From contig NC_087392.1 in the NCBI RefSeq assembly GCF_963675165.1, positions 2,309,001 through 2,373,000 on the forward strand: DNA of 64,000 bases, read 5' to 3'. The stretch's first letter is position 1. Every line of letters starts with the position of its first letter. The translations under genes were made by a program, and so were the position numbers. The stretch is from Halichondria panicea. Taxonomy: Eukaryota; Porifera; Demospongiae; Suberitida; Halichondriidae. Below, in pieces: positions 24,793-35,689 of the stretch. Below the pieces are notes generated by a model. The model saw only the letters and a program-made list of their open reading frames with translations. It did not search any database and had not been told where the DNA came from.

Positions 24793-25506
24793 ATGGCTCT
24801 GCAAGTAACAAACGAAGTGTTTGGTGTGATACCAGAAGACACCTCAACAAAAGCAATCGAAGCTACATTTGATCATATTCACTATGACGGTGGAGTAGTA
24901 TCTGCAGTAACAGTGATCAGCAGCCATGAACATATTATTGGCATCGATATACTACGATCTCTGCATTAACAGTTCAAAGGGAAAGTAAATTGGATGGTGA
25001 AGGTTTTGGTCACCGAAGATCATGAAGACATAGAAGCAGTTTGTGATACTGCTATTTCATATGTAAAGCGAGTTACCGGTGAAGCACCAGTATATCATGA
25101 TGGTGGCTTTAATAAACGCAAGAGAAAGCATCATGTGTACGCACTGGTACACCGAAATCTGTACTACGTGGAAAAGACACCATATCCAACCTATTTGAAG
25201 AGCAGTGTGAGCGCTTATCTTCGAAAAAATCCACTGTCAGACTTTTATATCGGTATTGCTAGTGGTCGTGATGCTTTCACTGCAATGAAAGCACGTCGCA
25301 CAGGTGACGACTACAAGGAAATGCACGGCATCAACCGGATGACGGCTGTTTTCAAATCGAAAGATCAAAAAATATGCAAAAAGCGTGAAAAAGAACTTGT
25401 TGCAGCGTACAAAACGCACCCAAGGAATTTAAATCGAATAGGCGGAGGTGGGGGAAGAAGTACCAAACAACCATGGAGTTACGTGTACCTCGCCATGCAT
25501 GTTTGA
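24793..25506 (+). pseudogene. single-exon ORF with one in-frame TAA; possible GIY-YIG-like domain
   Basis: A Met at 24793 opens a frame of 58 codons closed by TAA at 24967-24969. The same frame continues without another stop to 25506, with a second Met at 24994 (170 residues). Together this is one 237-residue reading frame broken once. It has no introns and lies on the opposite strand, within a tensin intron. The C-terminal half reads DFYIGIASGRDAFTAMKARR, then an EKEL helix and PRNLNRIGGGGGR. The YIG, Arg, Glu and Asn-Gly-rich order resembles a GIY-YIG endonuclease fold. That is a pattern-based suggestion only. It could be a decayed mobile-element gene, a protein translated from 24994 only, or a readthrough ORF. 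I do not recognise the family by name. Confidence 0.45.
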
Positions 25507-25872
25507 GATTTGAGACTGACTAGAAACATATAAAGCTAGACTGATAGAAAGACGGACAGTAGACTAGAAACTGTAACATTTTAAGTACATGTACATGTGT
25601 ACTGTAGCTAAAGATTTCTGTGTACAGATCGAGTTTATATTTTGAATCTAAAAAATTGGTACCTGTACATGTTCAGTACATACACGTACATGTACATGTG
25701 AAATGTGTTCCATATGAAGTCTAAGGCGTCCAAGGTAAAGCCACAAGCAAGCTCAAGACTCCTTAAAAAAGTCGACATAACTGTTACAACTTATCCCGAT
25801 CTTCAACTATTGATCCACGAGCATAACGTTGGATAAAGGTTGCTGCGTTTAGAATGCCTAAATAATTCGTCC

Positions 25873-26238
25873 TTACGATACATTGTCTAGACCAAGCTTC
25901 AATACAATGGCAAGTTTTACTTTGAGGAAACGTTTTTGGGCTATGGACCTTCTTACATGAGTTTGAAGAACAATAACAGCAGATCGCTTTCGTAAGTAAT
26001 CATTTCGTACAATACACATTCGAGCTGAGGCTTGCAGAATGCAAGTAGCTTTGCGAATTTGCTGGTAACGTGCTTGAGATATCATAGATCGAACGTGTGC
26101 CTGAACACGTACCACAGTTTCCACTGTCTTTATATAAACGCTTCGCTCTTGCCTCATAAGCAAAATAGACCTCCATTTTCGCTGCAGCAATGTCGTACAA
26201 ACACTGACACGTGCAAACAGTTTTCTCAGGTGAAACAT
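25873..26238 (-). pseudogene. intron-located ORF with IQ-like calmodulin-binding repeats
   Basis: 121 codons without an intron, within a tensin intron and on the tensin strand. It contains repeated blocks of about 23 residues: VVRVQAHVRSMISQARY, TCILQASARMCIVRNDY, AVIVLQTHVRRSIAQKRF, and a weaker one before them. These match the IQ motif pattern (hydrophobic-Q...R...R-Y/F) found in myosin necks and ASPM-type proteins, which bind calmodulin. No motor or other domain is nearby. It is most likely an inserted fragment of an IQ-repeat gene. It could also be an alternative exon. The start is just the first Met in the open frame. Confidence 0.4.
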
Positions 26239-26246
26239 TTTCCAAC

Positions 26247-26334
26247 TAGGTCGTTAAAATTTCGTGGAGGTCAGCCTGCCCATGAAAATAACGAATATTT
26301 TACCCCACGAAAATTACCTGCTATACGGTACATG
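26247..26334. repeat. degraded relative of the TACCGTATAGC element
   Basis: Contains AAATTTCGTGG, CCCCACGAAAATTACC and GCTATACGGTA, matching the right end of the element at 34041-34273. Confidence 0.5.
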
Positions 26335-26570
26335 CATGCACAACTGTATACCCTCAAGCTTGTAACTCTCCCACTAATGTACTGCATGTACATGTACGTA
26401 TGATAAACTGTTGTTTACAGTCTTGTACATGTATGTAGAAGCATAAACATGTGCATGTACATTGTATGTGCATGTGCATGTAATTGCCTAGCAACAAAGT
26501 ATGAAGGGTGGGTGGTATCATGCAGTGGTGTGAGGCCCGGGTGACTACTTAATTTTGATGCACTAATAAG

Positions 26571-26646
26571 GATCGTGGTTACTCAATATTAGGAGTCCTT
26601 TGTTGTGGCAAACTATAATAATTTACTGATATTGAGTAACCACGAT
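26571..26646. repeat. hairpin, 18-bp arms
   Basis: ATCGTGGTTACTCAATAT and its exact inverse ATATTGAGTAACCACGAT are separated by about 40 bp, in a tensin intron. Confidence 0.7.
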
Positions 26647-27211
26647 TCCGGGAGTATTACTGTACTGTCCAGACAGTTAAAACATTGACCCACTCACGTA
26701 CCATCAGGATACTGGTCCTCTGCATTGTCGAAGATGAGCTCCACCCGGGTACTATCATCAAATCTCTTGTCTTTGAAAGCATCGTCCAGATCTGCCTTGC
26801 TGTACACCATCCGGAGGTTCTCTCCCACCACTGCCGAGTGGAACTGACAGCGAAAGATTATCTCCATTCCGTGGGACTTTTTGTGGAAGCATTTGATCTG
26901 AGTGTGCGTGTGTAGTGGTGGGGGAGGTTATGACAAGTGTGACAGCTGTATGGGTGTGCTTCATAATTACATGGTACATGTACATGCATACACGTACACT
27001 AACCTACATGTACATGTACGCAAAATGTGTACAAAATGTAGGAACAATTAATAATCAAGGGATGTCAATACAGTACTCCTGACCTACCTACATGTATGTA
27101 GCTACATTGTACGTACATGTACATTGTACAGTTACTCACCAAGACTTCTCCTTTTAGACTCAGTCCTCCGTATATGGATATCTTCACTCTCTCCTTGTCC
27201 GCCTGGCAAAG

Positions 27212-27212
<1 letters not shown>

Positions 27213-27267
<55 letters not shown>

Positions 27268-27275
27268 GGGGGGGG
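27213..27275. repeat. (GT)n microsatellite followed by G-run
   Basis: About 52 bp of GT then a run of G. On the minus strand the (CA)n tract leads directly into the acceptor of a tensin exon at 27212. Confidence 0.9.
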
Positions 27276-28174
27276 GTGAACGGTTAGTTATCGTGGGGCT
27301 ACAAGTACAGTGGAGCCCGCCACTTTGCAAAAATAAAATCTGCAAAACCTAAAATAGTAATGGTAATGACACACGGTCGGTCCTTGCCAGAATGCAATAG
27401 TTAGATCGCAAAAGGTTAACATTTCTGCTGATTTGGTCCATTTGCAAAGGTTTCAAAAACCCGCAAAATATTCTAGTAATACGGTGGGATATATTGATGC
27501 ACAAAGTAGGCCACAAAACTCACATACATGACATGTATGACAGAGTGAAATAATTGAGCAAAAATGAGTATCAACCCTCCACCCACCCCAACGCCCACTC
27601 ACTATAGTCCAGAGGTGTAAACGAGGTCCATGTTGTCGTAGATCTTGAGGAACGGTCGAAACCCTCCCTTGCCGTCAAAGTTGGGTATACCGTGGATGAT
27701 GAGATGCTGGAGGGTCACGGGCCTGTGGAACAATGTGCGTACATGTACATGTAGGCTGTAATACTTAGTATGTGTATGTGTTGTGTAGAGTGTATCAAGA
27801 CTAGATATGAGTATACATACATGCATATTCAAGGATACATGTACATTGTAGCTAGTATTCTTGCCACTTTTGTATAGATGCAGTACAGTAATTGAAGGAT
27901 ATCTACGATGTATACAGCACAGTTATAGTAACATGTATACAAATGTAGGTACTGTTCCTGTACAAACGTAATTAATTATCCTGATCAAAACATTTTTGAA
28001 GAAATAGCGATAACGTCCTAAGCATAGACGGATATAATCCACAGACTCACGGTGATTGGAGGTCGATCTTCCCGGCTAGTAGGTCAGCAAAGTAGTGAAC
28101 GTACTTCCTCTGGGAGGGTTGGGTCACGCCCCCACACTTGCTATCGTAGAACCTCTTCATGGCGAACCGATCCA

Positions 28175-31100
28175 GGACAGAAGCAACGTGTGGCCATTGC
28201 TCGAGCTCTCCTCAGAAATCCTAAAATCCTCCTTCTGGACGAAGCCACCTCTGCCCTGGACTCTGAGAGTGAGAAAGTTGTCCAGAATGCTCTCGATAAT
28301 GCTTGTGCACGTACTGATCGCACAACTATTGTGATTGCTCATCGCCTCTCAACCATTCAAAATGCTGATCTTATCGTGGTTTTAGACAAGGGCCAAGTCA
28401 CTGAATCTGGTACTCATTCCGAGCTTCTCACCAAGAATGGATTGTACGCTGATCTCGTGAACACCCAGTCCCAAGCTCTACAACTTGAGGTTCCTCGATA
28501 CAGAGCCAGACCTCTAACTGGATGTAGCCTGAGAAGCAAGTCTTGGAAACAAAAGAGTATCCCTCGTACTCTGCGACGAGCCACAACCTTCACTAGCTCC
28601 GTGAAAAACCTCTCTAGGCGATCCTCTAGAATTAGTACACCGTCTAGAGCTAGTAACCGTAGCAGCTCTGCCACAGAACCCACTGAGATGACTGACGTTG
28701 GTACATCTGTTGACGTTGTTGCCCCAAGTCCAGTGGAAAGCGATATTGACAAGGATAAGCTCCCTGATGTGTCGTCATGGAAACTGATGAAAAATCTGTC
28801 GTGGAGGATTTGGCTGGTGGTGTTCATTGGGATCATGTCCTCCATTTTGAATGGCCTAGTCTTTCCCTCCTTTGCTGTTGTGTTTGGAGAAGTGCTGGGA
28901 GTGTTCTCTCTGCCGGCTTCTCAAGTTTTGGACGAAATTCACCCGTGGGGAGCAACGTTTCTCGCTCTGGGCATTGTACTCGCCGTCTCTACATTTGTCA
29001 AGGTGAGCAGTAAGCAAGATGGATGCAGGGCGGATCTAGCCAAAAATGTATAGGGGGTTATAGACAAAAGCGAGCGCGCAAAATGTTTGGCCACGCCCCT
29101 TTCATGCCCACTTAATTGAAATTGATATCATGCGTGCACAAAGCAAATCTACTGTCTACTACAGCTAGGTGCCTTGTCATGTATACTAATACATGTGAAT
29201 GGTATGTTGGTATGTGTGGATGGAAATTATTGTGTATTACTACTTAGTGTGTCCTGGACTTGTACTCATGTCAACAGATACTAATACTTCATCGTTCACA
29301 GCTTGTAAGTTAACCATGCACATTGCTCATTTAGCCACAAGCAACACAAGTGTAGGTTGATCTAGTTTTTGTGAGTGTTTGGGGGGTTGCAACCCCTGAA
29401 ACCCACCCCCTAGATCCGGGCCTGGGATGTGTGTACAGTGTTAGGACCTGAAACTCATGAGCAAATTTTTTCGTGCTATTTTTGCCAATAATTTTCACCT
29501 CATTCAATCAATCATGACTGCTCTCCCACACAGAACCTATGCTTTAGTATATCGGGTGAGAATTTGACTCGAGTTGTTCGCTCCAAGCTTTTCAAGGCCA
29601 TTCTTCGTCAGGAAGTTGGCTGGTTCGATGATGAAAGTAACTCAACGGCCGCACTCTCTACAAAGCTTTCCTCCAATGCTGGAGATGTCAGTGGGGTATG
29701 TCAGTTTATTCAAGCTAGCCCTAAACCTAGCGATAAGGAATTCCATTGTACATTGTACCTAAAATAAATTTCGGCCCCATATAAAATTGGTCTTACTTCT
29801 TTTCTTTTCTGGTGTTGCCTTGTTTAAACAAGTATAACACAGTAGAAGAGTAATTAATGCTCTGTTGGCTCATGTGTTTGCTGTTCTGTGTCTTGAAGGC
29901 TGAGTGTGTATGTTTCTTGCAGGCTGCCGGTGTGCGGCTGGGTACTGTGATAGAGATGTCTGTGACACTGTTGGCCTCCATGGCTGTTGCGTTTGGTTAC
30001 TCCTGGATTACTGCCTTTGTTGTTGTGGGACTCATTCCTATCCTGGCTGTGGGCAGTGTACTGTACTTTTCTTTGGCTGCTGGGCGTAAGAAGTCCTCCA
30101 ACAAGGGCCTCAAGGAAGCATCAGAGGTGAGTGCTCACCTTCTTAGCCGAGGGGTTGTAGCTATTACTACATTAGGTAGCTAGCTACTCTCACTACCAAC
30201 TGTAGTTGCAATGTAGCAAACAGTATGTTACAGTCTATAATTATTTCTTGTTACATTGTATTTCTCGGTGCAGATTGCTCTGGAGAGTGTGAAGAACATC
30301 CGTGTGGTGGCTGCTTTTGGTCTTGAAGAATCGTTTTATCAAACTTTTGAGAAAGAAGTTCTGGGAACCTACAAGTAAGCGTACATATACATTCAGGAAT
30401 GCATGAACATGCACTCCTGATACGTTACATATACTTCTTTTTATTTTTATTTCTTGCCTCCACTGATAGGAGAGTATCCTTGTTTGGTAACGTGGTGGTT
30501 ATCATTGTTATTATTGCATAATCAGGTCTGCACGGGCTTTTCTGAGCCCATGTATGTAATTCACTGCGAATTTTTGGGTTGGGAGGTCATCAAGCCAGGA
30601 TGTGCCGATGTGACGTAAAGTGTATGCAACCACATGCTCATTGATGTACACGCACACACACAGATTGTCGGTCTGCCTTAGTGTGCTCTTTGGTGTTGCC
30701 TATGCTCTCACCCAATCTCTCGTTTTCTTTGCTTACATTGTCACGTTTCGTTTTGGTGCTTACATCGTCATGTTACCTACTGACGACATTCTCTACACTG
30801 GTTACGAAAACGTTTTCCGTGTATTTTCTGCCATTGTGTTTGGCTCAATTGCTATTGGAGCAACTGGTTCTTTCGCTCCAGATTACACCAAAGCCAAGGA
30901 ATCAGCAAAAATTGTGTACGCCATTTTGGATAGGAATCCTGAAATCGACAATTACTCCCAAGATGGATTAAAGCTCGAAGATGTGAAAGGAGATCTCCAA
31001 TTTGAGAATGTTTTCTTTGCCTACCCTCAGAGGCTCCAAGTGAACGTACTGTCAAGTTTCAGCCTCAAGGTGAAGCAAGGTCAAACTCTCGCTCTGGTGG

Positions 31101-31975
31101 GGGCAAGTGGAGGAGGCAAGAGTACAGTCATGCAACTCATCGAGAGGTTCTATGACCCGCACGCTGGATGTGCTTCTCTGGATGGCACAAATATCTTGGA
31201 CATTAATCTCTCCTGGCTCCGCTCTCAGATTGGGATAGTGTCTCAAGAGCCGGTGTTGTTTGACGGAACGGTTGCTGAGAATATCCGATACGGGGCCCTG
31301 TTCAGAGAGGTGTCTGATGAGGAGGTGATTGCTGCAGCCAAATCTGCCAACATACACAGCTTCATTGAAACACTGCCAATGGTGAGTAACGTTAACAGGG
31401 CCTACCCTGTTTTCTGCTTGTGCTATGGGAGGCAGTGGAGATGGAATGATGGTTGATGTTAAGTACCCCTAACCTCCCGTACATGAATCTCTCAAATCTA
31501 ACATTCTATATATAGACCCTCGACAAACAAACAACATTATAATACATGGCTGATATAAACTGCGTTTTACGTACAGGGTTACAACACCAGTGTTGGTGGC
31601 GAGAGCAACCAGTTGAGTGGTGGACAGAAGCAACGTGTAGCCATTGCTCGAGCTCTCCTCCGAGATCCGAAAATCCTCCTTCTGGATGAGGCCACCTCTG
31701 CCCTGGACTCTGAGAGTGAGAGGGTGGTACAAGAAGCTCTCGACAAAGCCAGGGAGGGCAGGACCTGCATAGTCATTGCTCACCGTCTCTCAACCATATA
31801 TAACTCCGACTGCATTGCTGTACTGAAGAGAGGCAAAGTGGCGGAGTTGGGGACTCATCGGGAGTTGATGGAAAAGAGGGGGCTCTATTATAGGCTGAAT
31901 GGAGCGAAGGCTACAAGCCAGCCAGAGCAGGAGACAAATAACACCGAGAGTGGCATTTCAATTTTACAAATATAA
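28175..31975 (+). pseudogene. ABCB: truncated copy of ABCB gene 2 (3' part)
   Basis: Starts in mid-exon 10, inside the NBD1 signature ([13 protein letters not shown]), and runs to the same stop as ABCB gene 2. Exons correspond to 28175-29002, 29534-29695, 29923-30126, 30274-30374, 30664-31381, 31577-31975. Transmembrane domain 1 and the NBD1 Walker A are absent, so a normal transporter cannot be made. All remaining splice sites and frames are intact. Coding differences from copy A are few: an Arg codon at 16426 is Cys at 28523, and several silent changes lie in 30780-30990. There is no promoter of its own. The open frame happens to run left into antisense tensin sequence as far as 28052. This intactness fits either a very recent duplication or an assembly artefact. 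Confidence 0.9.
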
Positions 31976-32240
31976 TGTGACATTTTAGATATAGCAATTT
32001 TTAGACATGAGTTTACAGTACATTCAAACACATTCAATAGCTTCATAAGCTAGCGTATAAATTTTGAATTTTACCTTATACGTACGTACACGGCAGTGGT
32101 TCTAGATCTCCAAATGCCACTAATGATTATGATGACAATTATAATTTTCAAATCAATGACATAAAAAAGTAATGTGCAAATGAGCTGACTATTACGTTAT
32201 ATGCAGCACTTCAGCTAGTATAAGCACACACATAATCATA

Positions 32241-35200
32241 CTAGGTATAGTGAGTATCTCTTCGTGAGGACGAGTTAGAATAAGATAGTTTTTCATGCTT
32301 TGATTTTCGCTCATGGTGTAGCTGCATGGAGAGACGGAGAGACAGTACAGGTTTACAGTAAAGTCTTAATGCATTTTAATTAAGAGAACTTACCACTCGC
32401 TGTTGCTTGTACTTTTGTTTGAACTCTGCAAGAGACAACTTGTTGTCTAGAAAATCTTCTGCAATGACCTGGGAGAAATAATAGAGAAGTATACAGCCTG
32501 TCATATTACGTACCTCTGATTCAGTTTCTGCTTCCTGCGTCAGTGTCTTCAATCGAGCCACAATGTTTTTGGACTGGTACCTCTGCAAGTGTGTGTGTGT
32601 GTGCGTGTGCGTGTGTGCGTGTGTGTGTGTGTGTGCGTGTGCGTGTGTGCGTGTGTGTGTGTGTGTGCGCATGTACATATAATACGTGATACCATTACCT
32701 CAGTAAGCTGTTTTTGTTCTTCTAGCAGTTTCTCATAATCAGTCTTCAGTGCTTGCATCTCTAAGAACTACATGTATATACAACACAAAACGTAAACTTC
32801 TAAGAAAGCCCATTATCACATACAAACAAGTTTCAATGTAATCACGTGCACATTCTATGGAACATATTGCTAATACATGTACATGTACATGTACAACCCA
32901 TACATGTACCTTTTCCTGAAGCTGTGTCCATGATTCCTGCATGTCGGGCTCAACTCTCAGGTTGAGACCAGCCTGCCCTTCATTGTCAGCCAATAACTGG
33001 TCTCTGTCGCTGTGCACTTTTCGGATCTGCGTAGCAGGTTGAAACAAGTTCGTAAGTAAACTCCCATCGGACATATAAATTGACACTAGCACAATGACAA
33101 TGTACTATGAGTATGTACATATCTATACACTGTACACGACATTATACATGTAACAAGGCAAACAAAAATGGTGGACACACAAGTGCATGTGTTCGTGTGC
33201 TAAGCACTTACCACATCCATCTTTGTGACGTACTGCTCGACTAGGACCGGCCCTTCTTCCTCATTGAGGTATCTATTCAGCTCCTCAGTACTGCACACAC
33301 ACGACAAGGCAATCAACTTTACACACCTCATTCAGCACACACAATCAAGCGTACAATGGATCCGATGTAAACAAAAACTATGGATACAGTCTTCATATAA
33401 TACAACCCTTTTCACCTCATTTGAAACATTCAAAACAAAATGTCACTCCAATTGACGTACAGAGTGTGCTACAGTAGTGGTTGACTTATGATAAGGTTTT
33501 CATTTAAAGTGAAGTAAAAAGGGATGTGTAAACAAACACACAACAGAAACAATGAATTCACCTCATTTGGCCAATGTCCTCTAATTTATCTTGGAGAGAG
33601 GGGGGCACGTAGCGACTCCTGGCAGGGACAGCCTGAGGGTGAGATAATAACACACACGATATCAACACATGTACAACACATTCCAAGCCTGAGGGGATAG
33701 TAACACACACAATATCAACACGTGTAGAACACATTCCACGTCAAGGGTACACTGTACAAAGATCAGTACTCACAACAGAGGGTGGTGGGGCTGGTCTCCT
33801 GGTTCCCCCATGCTCCCATTCGTCACTGGTCACCGTGTGAGGTACAGAGCTGTACATGAACGTTGTGTGAGGTGCACTCGAGGGGGGAGGAAATAGAGGG
33901 ACATAAAACATGCTGGAGCCGGCCTGCACTGGAGTGGGGTGTGACATGGGGAGGAGCTCAGGAGGGTGCTCTGTAAACTCCTTAACAATCTGCAAGAAAG
34001 TGTGGCATCGCACGATAATTATGTGCTTTGTGGTCGTGTATACCGTATAGCGGGAAATTTTCGCGGGTGCAAATTTTCGCTATTTGGCTCCCAGAGAAAT
34101 TTTCACGGTTTTAATTTTCGTGTCAATGCCAATAAACCACACCCACCAATAGGTTTTGCACCTGCGTATACCGGTGCGTGGGAGTTTATCCCAGTTTTAA
34201 TTTTCGCGTTGACTACTCTGCCCTCGAAAAACGCGAAAATTTGCACCCCACGAAAATTTCCCGCTATACGGTATTTGTATGTATAATTATAGAGAACCCA
34301 ATTTAAAAAAGCCACACTGGCATCACTGCAATACTAAGAATGGCTTACTTGTTGAATGGCTTTGCCCAGGTTTGAGTGAATTGAAAACTGCGAAGGAACA
34401 AAGCATAGCTACTAACAACACGTTATCAGCAAAAATACTCACATTCTTGATGGCCGGACTCCCATCCACCATCATCTGCACACAGACAAATCAACAAGCC
34501 ATGAAAATACAGCAGAATCTCACAAACATCTACACTACATGTATCACACGTGCTTGAAGGACACTGTCATCAATTGCATAGTATTAGACCAGAAGAGGAT
34601 TGTCAGGGTCAAAAAGGTCTTAATGCTTCCGGATGACTTCAATTGAATTCCACTCAGCTAGCTCCACGTGAATTGGAGATACGTGGAATTCAATTAAAGT
34701 CCTCCGGAAGTAGCTTTATGATTGACCCTGACGACCTCTGGTATTAGACTAGACAGTTGAGTTTTAGTATTTTTCTCTACGCATGAGCACATGTGATATA
34801 GTAGAGTTATACACATGATGAAATGCCTGACTCTATAGACACTAACAAAGGAAGTAATATGTGTACACTGACGTACATGCTCATTGATCCAGGGATGTCT
34901 CATTGGAGGGTACACTGTCACGATCGGGGCATGATCAGTCAGAGGAAAGCTCTGAGGCAGCTTACTGCATAATAAACATTACTAATTCATACTTTAGTGT
35001 ACAACGCATACGTCACTCCAGTGCCAATGTGTAGGTGGTCTGCTAAGATCATGAGGCTTACACGGCAGCGGATGTGGAAACGCTCTAAAATTTATAACTT
35101 GTCCTTTACTAACCCAAACCACTCCCTTCCACACCTACATCCGGTGCCCCATAAATATTACTCAGCACCTTGTCACTTACATATCCAGAGTTATGGTCAG

Positions 35201-35422
35201 ACTGTTCACGGTCAGGTCGACCCGATACAACTCATCTCTGCTCACCTCCACCGCACTACAGTGAAGATAGTCTAGTCACAGTTTATGTTTATATTATAAT
35301 TATACTCACTTTGGAATGTGCTCCCTCAGACACTCTATCTGCTTGTGCTTTTGTTTCTGAACAGAACTGACTGCTGGTACGTTGCTGGCTGTGCTAGAGC
35401 GACTACCAAACCATGAACTCAT
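32241..35422 (-). CDS. VPS37A: VPS37A, ESCRT-I subunit
   Basis: Inferred exons (complement): 35310-35422, 35181-35255, 34877-34964, 34443-34475, 33774-33989, 33562-33632, 33212-33290, 32910-33026, 32699-32767, 32514-32582, 32394-32468, 32241-32321. They give 361 residues (human about 397). The N-terminus MSSWFGSRSS and QKQKHKQIECLREHIP, then a UEV-like region (LTITLD, PIVTVYPPMRHPWINEH), match VPS37A rather than shorter VPS37 paralogues. A Pro-rich stretch follows. The C-terminal Mod(r) coiled-coil domain carries TDYEKLLEEQKQLTE and VIAEDFLDNKLSLAEFKQKY. It acts with TSG101 and VPS28 in sorting ubiquitinated cargo into multivesicular endosomes. The last four exons lie in duplicated DNA. It starts 267 bp from the divergent CWH43-like gene. 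Confidence 0.92.
32584..32669. repeat. (GT)n/(GCGT)n microsatellite, copy B
   Basis: Same length and interruption pattern as 20491-20576. Confidence 0.9.
34041..34273. mobile_element. 233-bp inverted-repeat element flanked by TA (MITE)
   Basis: Left TACCGTATAGCGGGAAATTT and right AAATTTCCCGCTATACGGTA are perfect inverses. The similarity continues inward with repeated AATTTTCG motifs. It lies in an intron of VPS37A and is likely Tc1/mariner-type. Confidence 0.8.
34590..34740. mobile_element. 151-bp MITE with 9-bp target duplication, copy 1
   Basis: Ends CAGAAGAGGATTGTCAGGGT and its near inverse. Arms of about 60 bp include CTTCCGGA and CAATTGAATTCCAC. It is flanked by GTATTAGAC on both sides (34581-34589, 34741-34749). 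It lies in a VPS37A intron. A relative is at 45473-45645. Confidence 0.85.
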
Positions 35423-35689
35423 GTCACTATGTTACAGTACAGTAGAGATGCTACAGTGAACTGATGAATAAAAGGAGATGGTGCCTACACAGCATAAGTT
35501 TTATTTTCAAAATTACTTTTCTGTAAATTAAACGACAAGAGTTCTTTGACCTTTGACCTTCATTCCTAGAAGAGGAGCACCAGAGGAGCACTGCACTGCA
35601 TTGAATCAGTTTACTGTTTAATAGTAGAGTGGTTCTGGTACCTACTTAGTACTAGATCTACAGCTAAGAGCTATATCTTATTGTTGAAT
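35423..35689. promoter_or_regulatory. bidirectional promoter region VPS37A / CWH43-like
   Basis: 267 bp separate two divergent start codons, so both 5' UTRs and promoters must lie here. No TATA box is placed convincingly. Confidence 0.5.

Larger units (their letters stand above)
20867..28174 (-). pseudogene. TNS: tensin-like gene fragment (C2 domain plus linker), both ends missing
   Basis: Inferred exons (complement): 28051-28174 (cut), 27603-27722, 27140-27212, 26702-26897, 24082-24268, 22660-23082, 20867-21619. Phases agree across all joins. The first readable residues are [12 protein letters not shown] and [13 protein letters not shown], the end of the tensin PTEN-like phosphatase domain. 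The C2 domain follows ([57 protein letters not shown]). After it comes a Pro/Ser-rich linker (PPPPPKKI, PPRPPPPSG; charged region in the last exon). Tensins link integrins to actin. Here the catalytic part is replaced at 28175 by ABCB sequence in mid-exon. No SH2 or PTB exons follow before 20714. A PTEN-related relative is the alternative, but the linker fits tensin. Confidence 0.75.
28175..32806. repeat. segmental duplication, copy B (4.6 kb)
   Basis: Matches 16078-20713. The left junction is in ABCB exon 10 against tensin exon sequence. On the right it is continuous with intact VPS37A, so this side looks ancestral. The shared sequence ends at CTTCTAAGAAA. Confidence 0.95.

Noticed and set aside
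28052-29053. 333-codon ORF reading as a start of a new ABC protein
   Set aside because: Its first part is antisense tensin exon sequence; the ABC part is just the truncated copy of ABCB exon 10 plus intron.
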